Origin: Cohnella kolymensis | Lineage (GTDB): Bacteria; Bacillota; Bacilli; Paenibacillales; Paenibacillaceae | NCBI RefSeq assembly: GCF_000829465.1 | Contig: NZ_JXAL01000016.1 | Coordinates: 336,970-400,969 of the forward strand | Direction of reading: 5' to 3' | Length of the DNA: 64,000 nt | Shown: positions 34,295 through 45,009 of the stretch, in pieces | Layout of the letters: each line of letters begins with the position of its first letter | Numbering within the stretch: the stretch's first letter is position 1 | Notes under the pieces: generated by a model | Told to the model about the DNA's origin: nothing | Databases searched by the model: none | Seen by the model: the letters and a program-made list of their open reading frames with translations, nothing else | Translations under genes and position numbers: made by a program

Positions 34295-35641
34295 ATGACA
34301 ATACTTAAAAATTGGTATGCTATTCTTCTTTTAGCTCTGCCCTCGCTATTCGCATTCGCGACGCAAACGGTGACGGGTAACATTAACCTGATTCTGGTGG
34401 GCGACCTCGGGCCTACGGCCATTGTTGTGGTGGGTGTTTCTAATATCATTATGTATAACGTTTTCGCCGCATTTTCCGGAGTCGGCCACTCGGTGAATTA
34501 CCTGGTCGCCCAAAATTACGGTGGGAACGACATGCGCAAAGGCATGCAGAGAACGTATCTTGCCCTCGTGGTGAGCGTTGGAGTTGCTCTGTTCATCGCC
34601 TTGGCCGGATGGCTGGCTAGCGGCGCGATCTTACGCGTCACAGGGGCAAGCGGCAACGTGCTTGCGGCGGGCGATGCGTATTTGGAAATGCGTTTTTACG
34701 CGATGTCGTTCAGCATGATCAATTTCGCTTTTCATGGTTTTTTCCGCGGGGTCGGAGATACGCGAATTTCCATGATCATATCCATCATCAACAATGTGCT
34801 GATCGTGGCCTTGACTTATGCGCTCACTTACGGGCACTGGGGGCTTCCGGACTTAGGGCTCATCGGCGCCGGCTGGGCCATCCTGATCGGAGAAGCGGCA
34901 GGTCTTCTGCTGTGTGCCGTCGTGTTCTGGGGGCTGATGCATCGTCGATTCGGAACGAGGAACATTCCGGCAATGAACTGGAAAGAGCTGGGCCTGATCG
35001 GGAAAGAGAGCGGGAAGCTGGGCTTGCAGGAATTCTCAATGAGCGTATCTATGTACATTTTTACGATATTCGTGTTTACGCTTGGCGAATTCGCGGTGGC
35101 GGCGAATGAGGTGGCCCTCAGCGTCATGTCATTCGGATTCATGCCGGCGTTCGCGTTCGGAGCGACGGCGACAATTATCGTGGGACAGGAAATCGGACAC
35201 AAAAGGCCTGATCTCGCTCGAAGAGCGGGAACGGATGTGGCGATTCTGGGCGCAATATTCCTCATTGTCCTGGGTACGATTGAATTGGTCTGGGCGGAGC
35301 CGATCGCAAGGTTATACAGTGACGATCCGGCGGTATATGAACTTGCAGCTTTCCTCATCCAGGTATCCGCGTATCTGCAAATCTTTGACGGTTTCTATAA
35401 TATCTACGCCGGAGGACTTAGGGGGATAGGCGATACGACGTTCCTTATGCGCGCTTCCCTTGTACTCAGCTGGTGCGTGTTCGTGCCTTCAAGCTATCTG
35501 TTCGTTATCGTGCTCGATTGGGGCAGTCTTGGCGCATGGCTGTCGTTATATTCATTCCTTGTTGTGTTAGGCTTGTCCGTCATGTTCCGCTACTATCGCA
35601 CGGACTTCAACGCCGTTCGGGTGAAGGAAGCGGGGGTCTGA
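34295..35641 (+). CDS. MATE-family multidrug efflux transporter
   Basis: A 448-residue cation-coupled efflux protein with about 12 membrane helices in two repeats. The first repeat has PSLFAFATQTVTGNINLILVG, an early segment like those of NorM/DinF. Helices 7-12 repeat the pattern (SMSVSMYIFTIFVFTLGEFAV). FATQTVTG in helix 1 and the VSNIIMYN stretch fit the family, but the substrate cannot be read from the sequence. ATG 34295 is preferred; the frame is open upstream to 34208 without a ribosome site. It ends just before the convergent clpE terminator. Confidence 0.93.
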   Translation: MTILKNWYAILLLALPSLFAFATQTVTGNINLILVGDLGPTAIVVVGVSNIIMYNVFAAFSGVGHSVNYLVAQNYGGNDMRKGMQRTYLALVVSVGVALFIALAGWLASGAILRVTGASGNVLAAGDAYLEMRFYAMSFSMINFAFHGFFRGVGDTRISMIISIINNVLIVALTYALTYGHWGLPDLGLIGAGWAILIGEAAGLLLCAVVFWGLMHRRFGTRNIPAMNWKELGLIGKESGKLGLQEFSMSVSMYIFTIFVFTLGEFAVAANEVALSVMSFGFMPAFAFGATATIIVGQEIGHKRPDLARRAGTDVAILGAIFLIVLGTIELVWAEPIARLYSDDPAVYELAAFLIQVSAYLQIFDGFYNIYAGGLRGIGDTTFLMRASLVLSWCVFVPSSYLFVIVLDWGSLGAWLSLYSFLVVLGLSVMFRYYRTDFNAVRVKEAGV

Positions 35642-35648
35642 ATGGTGC

Positions 35649-35685
35649 AAAAAAACGACCTGTCCGTAAGTACGGGCAGGTCGTT
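35649..35685 (-). terminator. Terminator after clpE (minus strand)
   Basis: On the minus strand AACGACCTGCCCGTA pairs with TACGGACAGGTCGTT, followed by seven T (35649-35655). It ends clpE transcription and lies next to the MATE stop. Confidence 0.85.
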
Positions 35686-35699
35686 GGCGGATATACACA

Positions 35700-37828
35700 T
35701 TATGCGACTTTGTCGACCTTAATCGTATCGTCTTGAACGTCGATCCGGATTCGTTCCACATGCTCCAAATCCAGAATAAGATCTGTGATTCCATCCTCGA
35801 TATATTGCTGGATCACACGGCGGAGCGGCCTTGCTCCGAATGTCGGATGATATCCGAGCTCGGAAAGCTTTTTCTTTGCTTCGTCCGTTACGATCAGTGT
35901 AATGCCTTGTTCGTGCAAATTACTTTCGACTTCCATCAGCATTTTGTCCACGATATTAATGAGATGGTTTTCTCCCAGTGAATCGAATGGAATGATGGCA
36001 TCGAAACGGTTAAGAAACTCCGGCCGAAAGTAGGAACCGAGCGAATCCATAATGGAGCTTGCTTTAGACCCTTCGGCGGAAAAGCCTACGGTAATTTTCT
36101 TTTCCGCGGTGCCGGCGTTCGAAGTCATAATGATGACGGTGTCTTTGAAGCTCACCGTACGTCCCTGACTGTCGGTAAGGCGTCCGTCGTCGAGCACCTG
36201 CAGGAACATATTCTGGACATCGGGATGAGCTTTCTCGATTTCATCCAGCAAGATGATGCTGTAAGGATTGCGGCGAACGCGTTCGGTCAATTGCCCTGCC
36301 TCGTCATGACCGACATATCCCGGAGGAGAGCCGATCAATTTGGACACGGAGTGACGTTCCATATATTCGCTCATATCCAAACGCACCATCGCTTCGCTGT
36401 TCCCGAACAGTTCCTCCGCCAGTGATTTGGACAATTCGGTTTTCCCGACACCGGTAGGTCCGAGGAACAGGAGGAAGCGATCGGTTTATTTTTCTGCTGC
36501 AGACCTGCGCGGCTGCGGCGGATCGCTTTCGCCACTTTCTCGACGGCCTCCGATTGACCGATAACCTTCGCGGCAAGCTGTTCGGCCAGGTTTTTCATTT
36601 TGGCCTGCTCGTCTTGCTGCAGTTTACCGACAGGAATGCCTGTCTTCCGCTCGATGATCTCTTGAATGTGCTGAACCCGAACTTCAACAGGATTCACCCC
36701 CGCATTCCCGTCCAGCTGTTTAAGCAGTTCGTTCTCTTCATCGCGTAGCTGCGCTGCGCGTTCATAATTTTCTTCGCGGGTAGCGAGCTCTTTGTCCGCT
36801 TTAATTTTTTCCAGACGTGCGCGAAGCTCTCCGCCGTTTCCTTCGGATGCCCGGAGATTGAGTTTCGCGCCGGCTTCGTCTAGAAGGTCGATCGCTTTAT
36901 CGGGCAGGAAACGATCCTGGATATAACGATGGGACAGCTGCACGCAGGCCCGGATCGTTTCGTCAGGGTATTGCACCTGGTGAAACTCTTCATATTTAGC
37001 CCGAAGCCCTTTCAATATTTCAACGGCCTCTGCCACTGTAGGCTCTTCGACAGTGACCGGCTGCAGCCTGCGTTCCAACGCGGCGTCTTTTTCAATTTTA
37101 CGATATTCCTTCAGCGTGGTGGCGCCGACTACCTGAATTTCGCCGCGAGCAAGAGCGGGCTTCAGGATATTACCGGCATCCATGGATCCCTCAGCGGAAC
37201 CTGCACCGACCAGCAAGTGGATTTCATCGATGAACAAAATCACGTTTTTGCGCTGCTGCAATTCGGCGATCAACTGCTTCATTTTTTCCTCGAATTGACC
37301 GCGAATGCCGGTGCCCGCGACCAGAGAAGCGACATCGAGGGAATACACCTCTTTATTCAGAAGCTTGGAAGGAACTTTACCCTCCGTGATTCGCAGTGCC
37401 AAGCCTTCCGCGATCGCGGTCTTGCCGACGCCGGGTTCCCCGATCAGCACAGGGTTGTTCTTGTTGCGCCGGTTCAGAATCTCGATGACACGCTCGATTT
37501 CTTGTTCCCGGCCGATTACCGCATCAATCATACCTGCTTTGGCCGCATCGTTCAGATTCCGGCCCAACTGATCCAGGATACCGCCTCTTTTACCCGCCGC
37601 TTCGGCGGAAGCTTGCGGTGCCTGCTGTTCCGACGGCTGCATGAATCCTTTAAAGAAGTCTTCAAAGGACGGCATGTTGGAATGAGAACCGATTGCCGCT
37701 GGGAACGGTGCGCCGCTCCGCATCTTTGCATAACAATCTTTGCACAAGTAAAGTTTTTCGGATTTCTGATTGACTTGCAGATTAAGCCAAATGGCGGCCT
37801 CTTGAATATTACATTTTTGACAATGCAT
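35700..37828 (-). pseudogene. clpE: ClpE-type AAA+ chaperone/protease ATPase, frameshifted
   Basis: ATPase subunit for ClpP. The N-terminal part (ATG 37828 after GGAGAGGGG) has a zinc-finger-like CQKC..CKDC, AAA-1 with GEPGVGKTA and [12 protein letters not shown], and a UVR-type coiled-coil (about 350-410). The frame breaks near 36478 after KNKPI; the second half continues one frame over with [30 protein letters not shown] and the C-terminal domain. One missing base (about 36478) restores [16 protein letters not shown] and gives 709 residues, the ClpE length. Transcription starts at a strong promoter overlain by CtsR boxes. As read, the second AAA domain is lost. Confidence 0.9.
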
Positions 37829-37918
37829 AGCGTCTTACCCCTCTCCGTTAAAATGACTGACAGTGCTGCGTGTATATAAACGAAGGCTGCATGTGATCTC
37901 TACAAATACATTTGTTCA

Positions 37919-37942
37919 TTTTGACTTTGACTAACTTTGACT
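37919..37942 (-). promoter_or_regulatory. CtsR operator of clpE
   Basis: On the minus strand AGTCAAAGTTAGTCAAA (37926-37942) fits the CtsR heptad pair (A/GGTCAAA-NAN-A/GGTCAAA) with one mismatch in the central NAN. A third overlapping AGTCAAA (37920-37926) follows. The site lies just downstream of the -10, where CtsR binding would block initiation. Confidence 0.8.
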
Positions 37943-37945
37943 TTT

Positions 37946-37974
37946 ATTATAGTAAATTTTAATGAATTGTGCAA
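37946..37974 (-). promoter_or_regulatory. Sigma-A promoter of clpE
   Basis: On the minus strand TTGCAC (37969-37974), a 17-base spacer and TATAAT (37946-37951). Confidence 0.85.
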
Positions 37975-38014
37975 GAGCATGCACGGCGGCACGCTTTACT
38001 GCTAAATCATTGCA

Positions 38015-38052
38015 CAAAAAGGCGGCTCAGCCATAGCCGGCGAGCCGCCTTC
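38015..38052 (-). terminator. Terminator after the SDR gene (minus strand)
   Basis: GAGCCGCC and GGCGGCTC pair around a 13-base loop; on the minus strand the stem is followed by TTTTTGTGC. It lies between the SDR stop and clpE. Confidence 0.8.
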
Positions 38053-38068
38053 ATGATAGTCGAACAGG

Positions 38069-38965
38069 TTATCCGTTGACGACTTCCCCGCCGTTCACGT
38101 GCAGCACCTGACCCGCCATATACGACGAATCGTCACTCGCCAAGTATACATAGGCGGGAGCCAGCTCGTCAGGCTGCCCTGCACGTTTCATAGGGGAGTT
38201 CGAACCGAATTTGGCCACCGTGTCCGCATCGAACGTGGAAGGAATGAGCGGCGTCCAGATCGGCCCCGGCGCTACCGCATTGACACGAATTCCTTGCTCG
38301 ATCACGTTAAGCGCCAGGGAACGGGTGAAAGACACGATCGCGCCCTTGGTAGAAGAGTAATCGAGCAGCTGCGGGCTGCCCCGGTATGCCGTTACAGAAG
38401 CCGTGTTCACGATTGCCGAGCCGGACTTGAGATGCGGCATAGCGGCGGAAGTAAGATAGAACATCGAGAAAATGTTCGTGCGGAAAGTTCTTTCCAACTG
38501 TTCCGGCGTAATGTCTTCGATTCTCGGCTTCGGATGCTGCTCGGCGGCATTATTGACCAGGATATCCAGACGCCCGAACGCGCTGAGCGTCTGATCGACG
38601 ACTTTCTTGCAGAACTCCGGATCGCCGATATCGCCGGCGATGAGCAGGCATTTGCGGCCTTCGGCTTCTATCTGTTTTTTCGTTTCCTGCGCGTCCGCAT
38701 CCTCGTTCAAATAAACGACCGCAACGTCCGCGCCTTCTTTGGCGTACGCAATGCTGACGGATTTGCCTATGCCGCTGTCTCCGCCGGTGACGATGGCCGC
38801 TTTGCCCTTCAGCTTGCCGGCAGGCAGATAGGCAGGAGATTCCGACTCAGGCCGCGGAGTCATCTTCGTTTCCAAGCCCGGCTGCCGGTTCTGATGCTGC
38901 TCGGGAAAAGAACCGGGGCGCTCGGGCGTCCCTCCTACAGGATCATTTGTGTGCGAGTTGCTCAT
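38069..38965 (-). CDS. SDR-family general stress oxidoreductase
   Basis: A 298-residue short-chain dehydrogenase. A long hydrophilic N-terminal tail (about 1-50) is followed by the Rossmann loop TGGDSGIG (about 60-67), NNAAEQHP, the catalytic Ser in NTASVTAYRG and Tyr-x-x-x-Lys in YSSTKGAIV. It resembles YhxC/YhdF-type stress SDRs, whose N-terminal tail is typical; the substrate is unknown. ATG 38965 follows AAAGGAGAGG. It lies 58 bases after spoVR on the same strand and may be co-transcribed with it. Confidence 0.9.
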   Translation of the reverse strand: MSNSHTNDPVGGTPERPGSFPEQHQNRQPGLETKMTPRPESESPAYLPAGKLKGKAAIVTGGDSGIGKSVSIAYAKEGADVAVVYLNEDADAQETKKQIEAEGRKCLLIAGDIGDPEFCKKVVDQTLSAFGRLDILVNNAAEQHPKPRIEDITPEQLERTFRTNIFSMFYLTSAAMPHLKSGSAIVNTASVTAYRGSPQLLDYSSTKGAIVSFTRSLALNVIEQGIRVNAVAPGPIWTPLIPSTFDADTVAKFGSNSPMKRAGQPDELAPAYVYLASDDSSYMAGQVLHVNGGEVVNG

Positions 38966-39023
38966 CGTTTAACCTCTCCTTTCGTCTTTCTTTATAGAAT
39001 AGGTTAAACATATGAGCCTTCAG

Positions 39024-40418
39024 TTACACAGCTTTGCGGGCGGTTTTTTTACCGTCGCAGCTAAAAAGCATTCTTTTATCATCAGTGGTCGTTTCCAGGT
39101 GCACCGTTTTGCCCCACAGCTGCACCAGGTAAGGAAGCGTGCGCTCCACATATTTCAAATCAAGCTCCATACCCTCGAACCGGTGGGTGACATAAAGTTC
39201 GCCGCTGCGCTGCCAATCGCCGTCTGTAATTTCGAGGCACGGATAGCCGCCGTTCACGCGGGAAAACACGAGCTGATCCCGAACATTTTCCCATGCTTTA
39301 TCGGTAATCTGCCACTCAGGTCCCTTCTTCTCGAAAATGTACAAATCCAGCTCATCCGTCAATTCCTTGGTCAAGTAGTTGCGCAGAAAGGATTGGTCCG
39401 AGTCCAGCTCACGCACCTCAAAAATCCGTTCCCGCCCGAATCTCTTTTCGATATCCTCGAAAATTTTCACTCCCAAGTAATAGGGATTAATGGAATGTCT
39501 CGACGGCTGCACGACGGCGGAATTCAGCTTGGCGTATTCGATCGTCTCTTCGCTGGTCAGAGGAAGCTCCCGCATGATCCGCTGATGCCAATAAGAGGCC
39601 CAGCCTTCGTTCATGATTTTCGTCTCGAGCTGAGGCCAGAAATATAACATCTCTTCGCGCAGCATGCTCATGATGTCCCGCTGCCAGTCTTCCAGTACCG
39701 GCGAAAATTCCTGAATGAACCACATCAGATCTTTCTCAGGCTGCAAAGGAAACTTGCGGCCGGCGGCGGGCTCAGGGCCATGGCCGGTATCCGGCTTCTC
39801 CAGCTCCCATAGATCCTCGTAGGGAGAACGAGCGGTATGGCTGTCGCCTTCCTTTTCCTTTTGCCGCCTTTTCATAAGCTCCATGTAATGCTTTTTGTCC
39901 AGCCCGTATGGCTTGTGGATCGCGGGATCGACATGCTCCTGTATCGCCATGACCGCATCCAGGAAGCGTTCCACTTCGCTTGTTCCATACTCCATTTCAT
40001 ATTGGCTGATTCGTTCCGCCGCCGCCGACATCGTTTCGACCATATTCCGGTTGGAGATCGAGAAGCGCGCGTTATTTTTGAAAAAATCGCAGTGCGCGAG
40101 TACGTGTGCCACGATCAGCTTGTTCTGAATGAGGGAATTGCCGTCCAGCAGGAAAGCGTAACAGGGGTTCGAGTTGATGACCAGCTCGTATATTTTGCTC
40201 AGCCCCAAGTCATACTGCATCTTCATTCTATTGAAGGTTTTTCCGAAGCTCCAATGGCTGAAGCGGGTCGGCATACCATAAGCGCCGAAGGTGTAAATAA
40301 TGTCCGACGGGCAGATTTCGTAGCGCATCGGGTAAAAGTCGAGTCCGAAGCCTTTTGCGACTTCCGTAATTTCCGCTATGGCATGCTCAAGCTCCCGTTG
40401 TTCTTCTTCACGCGGCAT
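39024..40418 (-). CDS. spoVR: SpoVR-family sporulation protein
   Basis: A 464-residue SpoVR protein, required for normal spore cortex in Bacillus but without a known biochemical activity. The N-terminal region has [20 protein letters not shown] and the characteristic [30 protein letters not shown]. Further on it has [31 protein letters not shown], and [25 protein letters not shown] 40418 has GGAGGGGG upstream. The gene family usually pairs with prkA and yhbH; here it is alone with the SDR. Confidence 0.96.
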   Translation of the reverse strand: MPREEEQRELEHAIAEITEVAKGFGLDFYPMRYEICPSDIIYTFGAYGMPTRFSHWSFGKTFNRMKMQYDLGLSKIYELVINSNPCYAFLLDGNSLIQNKLIVAHVLAHCDFFKNNARFSISNRNMVETMSAAAERISQYEMEYGTSEVERFLDAVMAIQEHVDPAIHKPYGLDKKHYMELMKRRQKEKEGDSHTARSPYEDLWELEKPDTGHGPEPAAGRKFPLQPEKDLMWFIQEFSPVLEDWQRDIMSMLREEMLYFWPQLETKIMNEGWASYWHQRIMRELPLTSEETIEYAKLNSAVVQPSRHSINPYYLGVKIFEDIEKRFGRERIFEVRELDSDQSFLRNYLTKELTDELDLYIFEKKGPEWQITDKAWENVRDQLVFSRVNGGYPCLEITDGDWQRSGELYVTHRFEGMELDLKYVERTLPYLVQLWGKTVHLETTTDDKRMLFSCDGKKTARKAV

Positions 40419-40608
40419 ACACAGTCAAGCCCCCTCCGTAAACAGAGATTTCACCACCTTATGTATATGTTGGAGCAGGCGGGAAGTGTATGGGGTTTTT
40501 TATATTGGAAAAGGGAATAAGCTAAGGGGTCTGACGCTTGCGCTTGCACAATGAGCATGATACAACAGAGGATACAATGATGGTTTCACTAAGGAGTGAA
40601 CGGGAACG

Positions 40609-42963
40609 GTGACTCAAGAATCGACGCCGGAGTCGAGGCTTCGGGAAGAGGAAGAGAAACGGCTGCGCGAGGTGCTGGAACAGGTAAGCCGCCGGATGCG
40701 CAAAGAGCTGTCTTTACTCGGAGAAAGGCGTGAAGATGTAGTCGGCATCAGGCAGGAATTCTGGGATGACGTCCGGCTCAATTTCTCCGATTCGTCGGAG
40801 GTGAGCGAAACCTGGCGCAGCATTATGCAGCAGGCTGAACTGCTTGCGGAGCGGGAACGCAGCCATCGCGTCGCTTCGGAGACGGTAGAGAGGCTGACCA
40901 AGCAGTTCGATTCTCCTTACTTTGCACGGATTGATTTCACGGAAAAAGGCCGCGGGAACGAGGTAATTTAAATAGGACGCGCATCTCTGGTGGGCGAGGA
41001 TGGCGAGACCTTTTATGTATACGATTGGAGAGCTCCGGTATCAAGCCTTTTCTACGATCACGAGCCTGGACCGGCTTCTTATACGACGCCCGACGGCGAG
41101 AACGAAGGGGAATTGACGCTCAAGCGGCAGTTTGTCATCCGGGGCGGGCAGATGAAGCATGTATTCGATACGTCCGAGACGGTGGGCGACGAGATTCTGC
41201 AGGCCGTGTTATCGGAAGGCTCGGATACTGCCATGAAAAGCATTGTCGCAACGATCCAGAAGGAACAGAACCAGATCATAAGGGATGAAAAGCATCGCTT
41301 GCTTGTGGTACAGGGGGCTGCGGGGAGCGGTAAAACCTCAGCGGCTTTGCAGAGGATCGCCTATTTGCTTTACCGGTATCGCCAAAGTTTGTCGCCGGAT
41401 CAGATTATTCTATTTTCACCGAATCCGGTGTTCAAAGGTTATGTGTCCCGGGTGCTTCCGGATTTGGGTGAAGCCAACATGCGCCAGATGACGTTCCGCG
41501 AGATTATTGAGGCGAGGCTCGGCCGCAGATTCCAAGTGGAGGATTTATTCTCGCAGACGGAAGCACTGTCGGCGGCCGACGCGACAGCGCAAGGCGCCGG
41601 CCGCGAGCAGTCTGTTCGTTACAAAGGCTCGGAGCACTTTTTTATAACGGTGGAAGCTTATCTCAAAAAGCTGGAGACGGACGGGATCCGTTTTCGCCCG
41701 CTGCGTTTTCGCAGTGAAACGATCGTATCGGCGGCGGAAATGTCGGAGCGGTTCTACAGCGTTCGCGCCTCCGAAGGCTTTGGCGTGCGGGCAGCGGCGC
41801 TGCGGCGGTGGCTCGTGGAACGGCTGAATACATGGGTGGAAGCCCAGATGGATGAGGATTGGGTCGCCGATGCAGCAGAGCTTGTGGATGGCGAGGAAAT
41901 CCAACGGGCTTATGTTGATGTACGGCGCAGCGGCGGCTTTCACGATGAGGCGTTCGACGACGAGGAGAAAATGACGGATAGGCTGAAGCGGCGAGTTGCC
42001 GAGGAAGCGATCGCTCCGCTTATGAAGGCGGTTAGAGGCTATCGTTTTCTCGATGCTGTGGCTACCTATAGAGAGCTGTTTCAAAGCCGCTCGCTGTTTA
42101 CGGCCTGTTCTCCTGATGGCAAGCTTCCGGCGGGTTGGGAGTGGATGTCTCAGCGTCTGGAAGAAACAATGGGACGCAAACAGGTCGATCATGAAGATGC
42201 GACACCTCTCATGTATGTATCGGAAGCTTTAGAGGGCTTCCGGCGCGTGGAGGGGGAAATTCTACACGTGTTTGTCGATGAAGCCCAGGATTATTCGCCG
42301 TTTCAAGCGGCGTTCCTGCGGCGCCGCTACCCTCGGGCGCGAATGACCGTGCTCGGAGACTTCAATCAAGCGATCTATCTTCAATCTCAGGACAACGGCG
42401 GTTTTGGCGGCTGGACCCGCTTGATGCCTGCGGAAGACACGGCGGTATGGCGCTTGACGACAAGCTATCGCTCTACGGAACCGATCGTAGAGTTTACCAA
42501 GCAGATTCTGACACCTGAAGATGCGGAGGGCATCAGGCCTTTCCATCGCCAAGGTGAAGCTCCCTTTGTCGTTGCATGCAAAGATGGAGCTCAGCTGGGG
42601 GCAAAAATAGCCGTGGATATCAGCCGGCTGATGGAGCAGGGCTACGGCACGATCGGGGTCATCACGAAGACGGCTCACGAAAGCGGCAATGCTGCGGCTA
42701 TGCTCAAGGAGCAGCTTCCGGACGAGGTGCCGATCACCCATGTAACGGGAGGTTCGGCGGAGCTGCCCAAGGGCGTGTCTGTCCTGCCTGCCTACTTGGC
42801 GAAAGGCATCGAGTTTGATGCGGTTCTTGTCTGGGATGCGTCCGATTCCCGTTACGGCAAGGAAAAAGATCGCAAGCTGCTGTACACCGTGTGCACCCGC
42901 GCTTTGCATGTGCTGCACGTTTATCATACGGGTGAACCGTCTCGCTGGCTCCCGGAGGATTAA
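40609..42963 (+). pseudogene. helD: HelD-type RNA polymerase recycling helicase, interrupted by a stop codon
   Basis: UvrD/Rep-type ATPase that strips stalled RNA polymerase from DNA. An N-terminal coiled coil (about 1-100, RLREEEEKRLREVLEQVSRR) is followed by an in-frame TAA at 40969-40971, then by the same frame through FYVYDWRAPVSSLFYDHEPG, Walker A GAAGSGKT (236-243), Walker B VDEAQDYS and the C-terminal helicase motifs. A one-base change from TAT/TAC (E-V-I-Y-I-G-R) makes a 784-residue protein. GTG 40609 follows AAGGAG. No good start serves the large second part. Confidence 0.9.
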
Positions 42964-42975
42964 ATTGGAGGTTCA

Positions 42976-44796
42976 ATGGAAATACGAGATGCGCTTAGAG
43001 CGTTAAAAACATTTTACGGATACGACGGCTTCCGCAATGGCCAGGCAGCTTTGATCGAAGCTCTGCTCAAGGGCAAAGATGTGCTCGGAATCATGCCGAC
43101 CGGAGCGGGCAAATCGGTCTGCTATCAGATTCCCGCGCTGCTGCTGCCCGGGGTTACGTTAGTCGTCTCGCCGCTCATTTCGTTGATGAAGGATCAGGTC
43201 GATGCCCTCAATCAGTCGGGGATCCCTGCGACTTTCATTAACAGCTCGCTTTCGGCAAGAGAGACGAATGAAAGAATGAGGGCCGTCGCGGACGGACGAT
43301 ACAAGCTTCTGTATATCGCTCCCGAAAGGCTGGAATCAGAGAACTTCCGCATGCTCGTGCGCCGGCTTCAAATTCCGCTTATTGCGGTCGATGAGGCGCA
43401 CTGCGTGTCGCAATGGGGGCATGATTTCCGTCCAAGTTATATGACCATTGTACGGCTGCTGAAAGAAATTCATCCGCGGCCGGTCATGGCCGCTTTCACA
43501 GCGACCGCCACGGATATCGTCAAGGATGATATCGCCGCGAGGCTGAGGCTGGAAGCTCCGGTTCGCGTCACGACCGGCTATGCCCGGGATAATCTCACAC
43601 TTAACGTCGTTCGCAACGCGGACAAGCGTGAATATGTCGCCCGATTTATTCGGGAGCATCCGGGCCAGGCGGGCATCATATACGCATCGACCCGGCGGGA
43701 GGTTGAGAATACTCATGCTTTCATCAGCGGCCTGGGAGTAGAAGCGGGGAAGTACCATGCGGGACTCAGCGAAGAAGAACGCGCGCGGACGCAGGACGCT
43801 TTTCAGAGGGATGATCTTCAGATCGTTGTCGCGACCAACGCTTTCGGAATGGGCATCGACAAGTCCAACGTCCGCTTCGTCATTCACAACAACATGCCGA
43901 AAAACCTCGAGGCTTATTATCAGGAAGCCGGCCGTGCGGGACGGGACGGCGAACCCGGAGAGTGTGTGCTTCTGTTCTCGCCGCAAGATGTCGTCACACA
44001 GAAGTTCTTTATCGAACAAAGCGAAGCCGATGAAGACCGCAAGAAGAACGATTACCGACTGTTGAACGATATGGTTCAGTACGCGCATACCGGTGACTGT
44101 CTGCAGCGAACGATCGTGCGTTACTTCGGCGAGGAGGACGGCGAACCGTGCGGGATGTGCGCCAATTGCACCGATGAACGCGAGTTGCTTGATGTCACCG
44201 ATGAAGCCAAGCTTGTTTTTGCTTGTATTGCGGCGATGCGCCAGCGATTCGGAGTGACGTTGACGGCAAAAGTGCTGCGGGGTGCAAACGATGCGAAGGT
44301 CCGCGATTTCGGATTCGACCGTTCACTCTACTATGGGCGGATGAAGGGCAAACCGGAGAAGGAAGTCGTGCAGCTCATTCACGCATTGGTGGCCGACGGA
44401 TATTTACGTATGACCGACAGCCAATATCCGGTCGTGCAGTTAACCGAACGTGTACGGCAAGTGATGCAGGATGAGGAACGCGTGTATCGCCGGGTAGAAC
44501 CTGTTCATCCGGCGGCAGTACGTGGCGGACGGACGTCCTCCGCCGGCTCTCGCGGTTCGAGTGCTCCTGTCGCAAAACAAGAGCTGTTCGATGCGCTCCG
44601 CCGGCTACGGAAAACAATCGCCGATGCGGAGAGTTTGCCGCCTTTCGTTATTTTCCACGACTCCACTCTTCGCGAGATGTGCAGCATCATGCCTCAGACG
44701 GAGCAGGCCATGCGAGCCGTCAAAGGAATCGGAGAAGCCAAGTTTGCCAAGTACGGACGCGATTTTCTCGAACTCATACGCCAATATTCACATTGA
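42976..44796 (+). CDS. recQ: ATP-dependent DNA helicase RecQ
   Basis: A 606-residue RecQ helicase for replication-fork and recombination repair. Order: motif I MPTGAGKSVCYQIPALLL, motif II VDEAHCVSQWGHDFRPSY, TATATDIVKDDI, motif VI QEAGRAGRDGEPG, the zinc-binding RQC region with CGMCANCTDER, and a C-terminal HRDC domain (about 535-605, ALRRLRKTIADAE... MRAVKGIGEAKFAKYG). ATG 42976 follows TTGGAGGTT. The start is 12 bases after helD, so the two may be co-transcribed. Confidence 0.96.
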   Translation: MEIRDALRALKTFYGYDGFRNGQAALIEALLKGKDVLGIMPTGAGKSVCYQIPALLLPGVTLVVSPLISLMKDQVDALNQSGIPATFINSSLSARETNERMRAVADGRYKLLYIAPERLESENFRMLVRRLQIPLIAVDEAHCVSQWGHDFRPSYMTIVRLLKEIHPRPVMAAFTATATDIVKDDIAARLRLEAPVRVTTGYARDNLTLNVVRNADKREYVARFIREHPGQAGIIYASTRREVENTHAFISGLGVEAGKYHAGLSEEERARTQDAFQRDDLQIVVATNAFGMGIDKSNVRFVIHNNMPKNLEAYYQEAGRAGRDGEPGECVLLFSPQDVVTQKFFIEQSEADEDRKKNDYRLLNDMVQYAHTGDCLQRTIVRYFGEEDGEPCGMCANCTDERELLDVTDEAKLVFACIAAMRQRFGVTLTAKVLRGANDAKVRDFGFDRSLYYGRMKGKPEKEVVQLIHALVADGYLRMTDSQYPVVQLTERVRQVMQDEERVYRRVEPVHPAAVRGGRTSSAGSRGSSAPVAKQELFDALRRLRKTIADAESLPPFVIFHDSTLREMCSIMPQTEQAMRAVKGIGEAKFAKYGRDFLELIRQYSH

Positions 44797-44805
44797 TCGG
44801 CTGAC

Positions 44806-44891
44806 AATAGCGGAACTCAGTTCCGCTATTGCCATTTTACGAGAGCTGATTGGTTGATTCTAAGTCATTAGCGGAACTCAGTTCCGTTATT
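44806..44891. repeat. Two copies of a 25-bp hairpin repeat after recQ
   Basis: Copy 1 (44806-44830) and copy 2 (44867-44891) share 23 of 25 bases around the core AGCGGAACTCAGTTCCG and are nearly perfect palindromes. Copy 1 can form an 11-bp stem with a three-base loop just after the recQ stop. A partial third copy (GTTCCGCTTAT) is at about 44983. They may act as a terminator or as a dispersed intergenic repeat. Confidence 0.7.
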
Positions 44892-45009
44892 TCCGTGACA
44901 TTCGTCGCCTCACTGTATCGCTCTCAGCTTTATCCTGCTAAGATTGAGCTATTGAGGGTATTACTAGAAACGCAGGCTATCTGTTCCGCTTATCTTAAGG
45001 AGGATCAAC

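Noticed and set aside
36929..37879. Plus-strand frame of 316 residues across clpE
   Set aside because: Antisense to the conserved AAA+ motifs of clpE; no ribosome site.
38099..39007. Plus-strand frame of 302 residues across the SDR gene
   Set aside because: Antisense to the SDR gene, whose Rossmann and catalytic motifs are intact.
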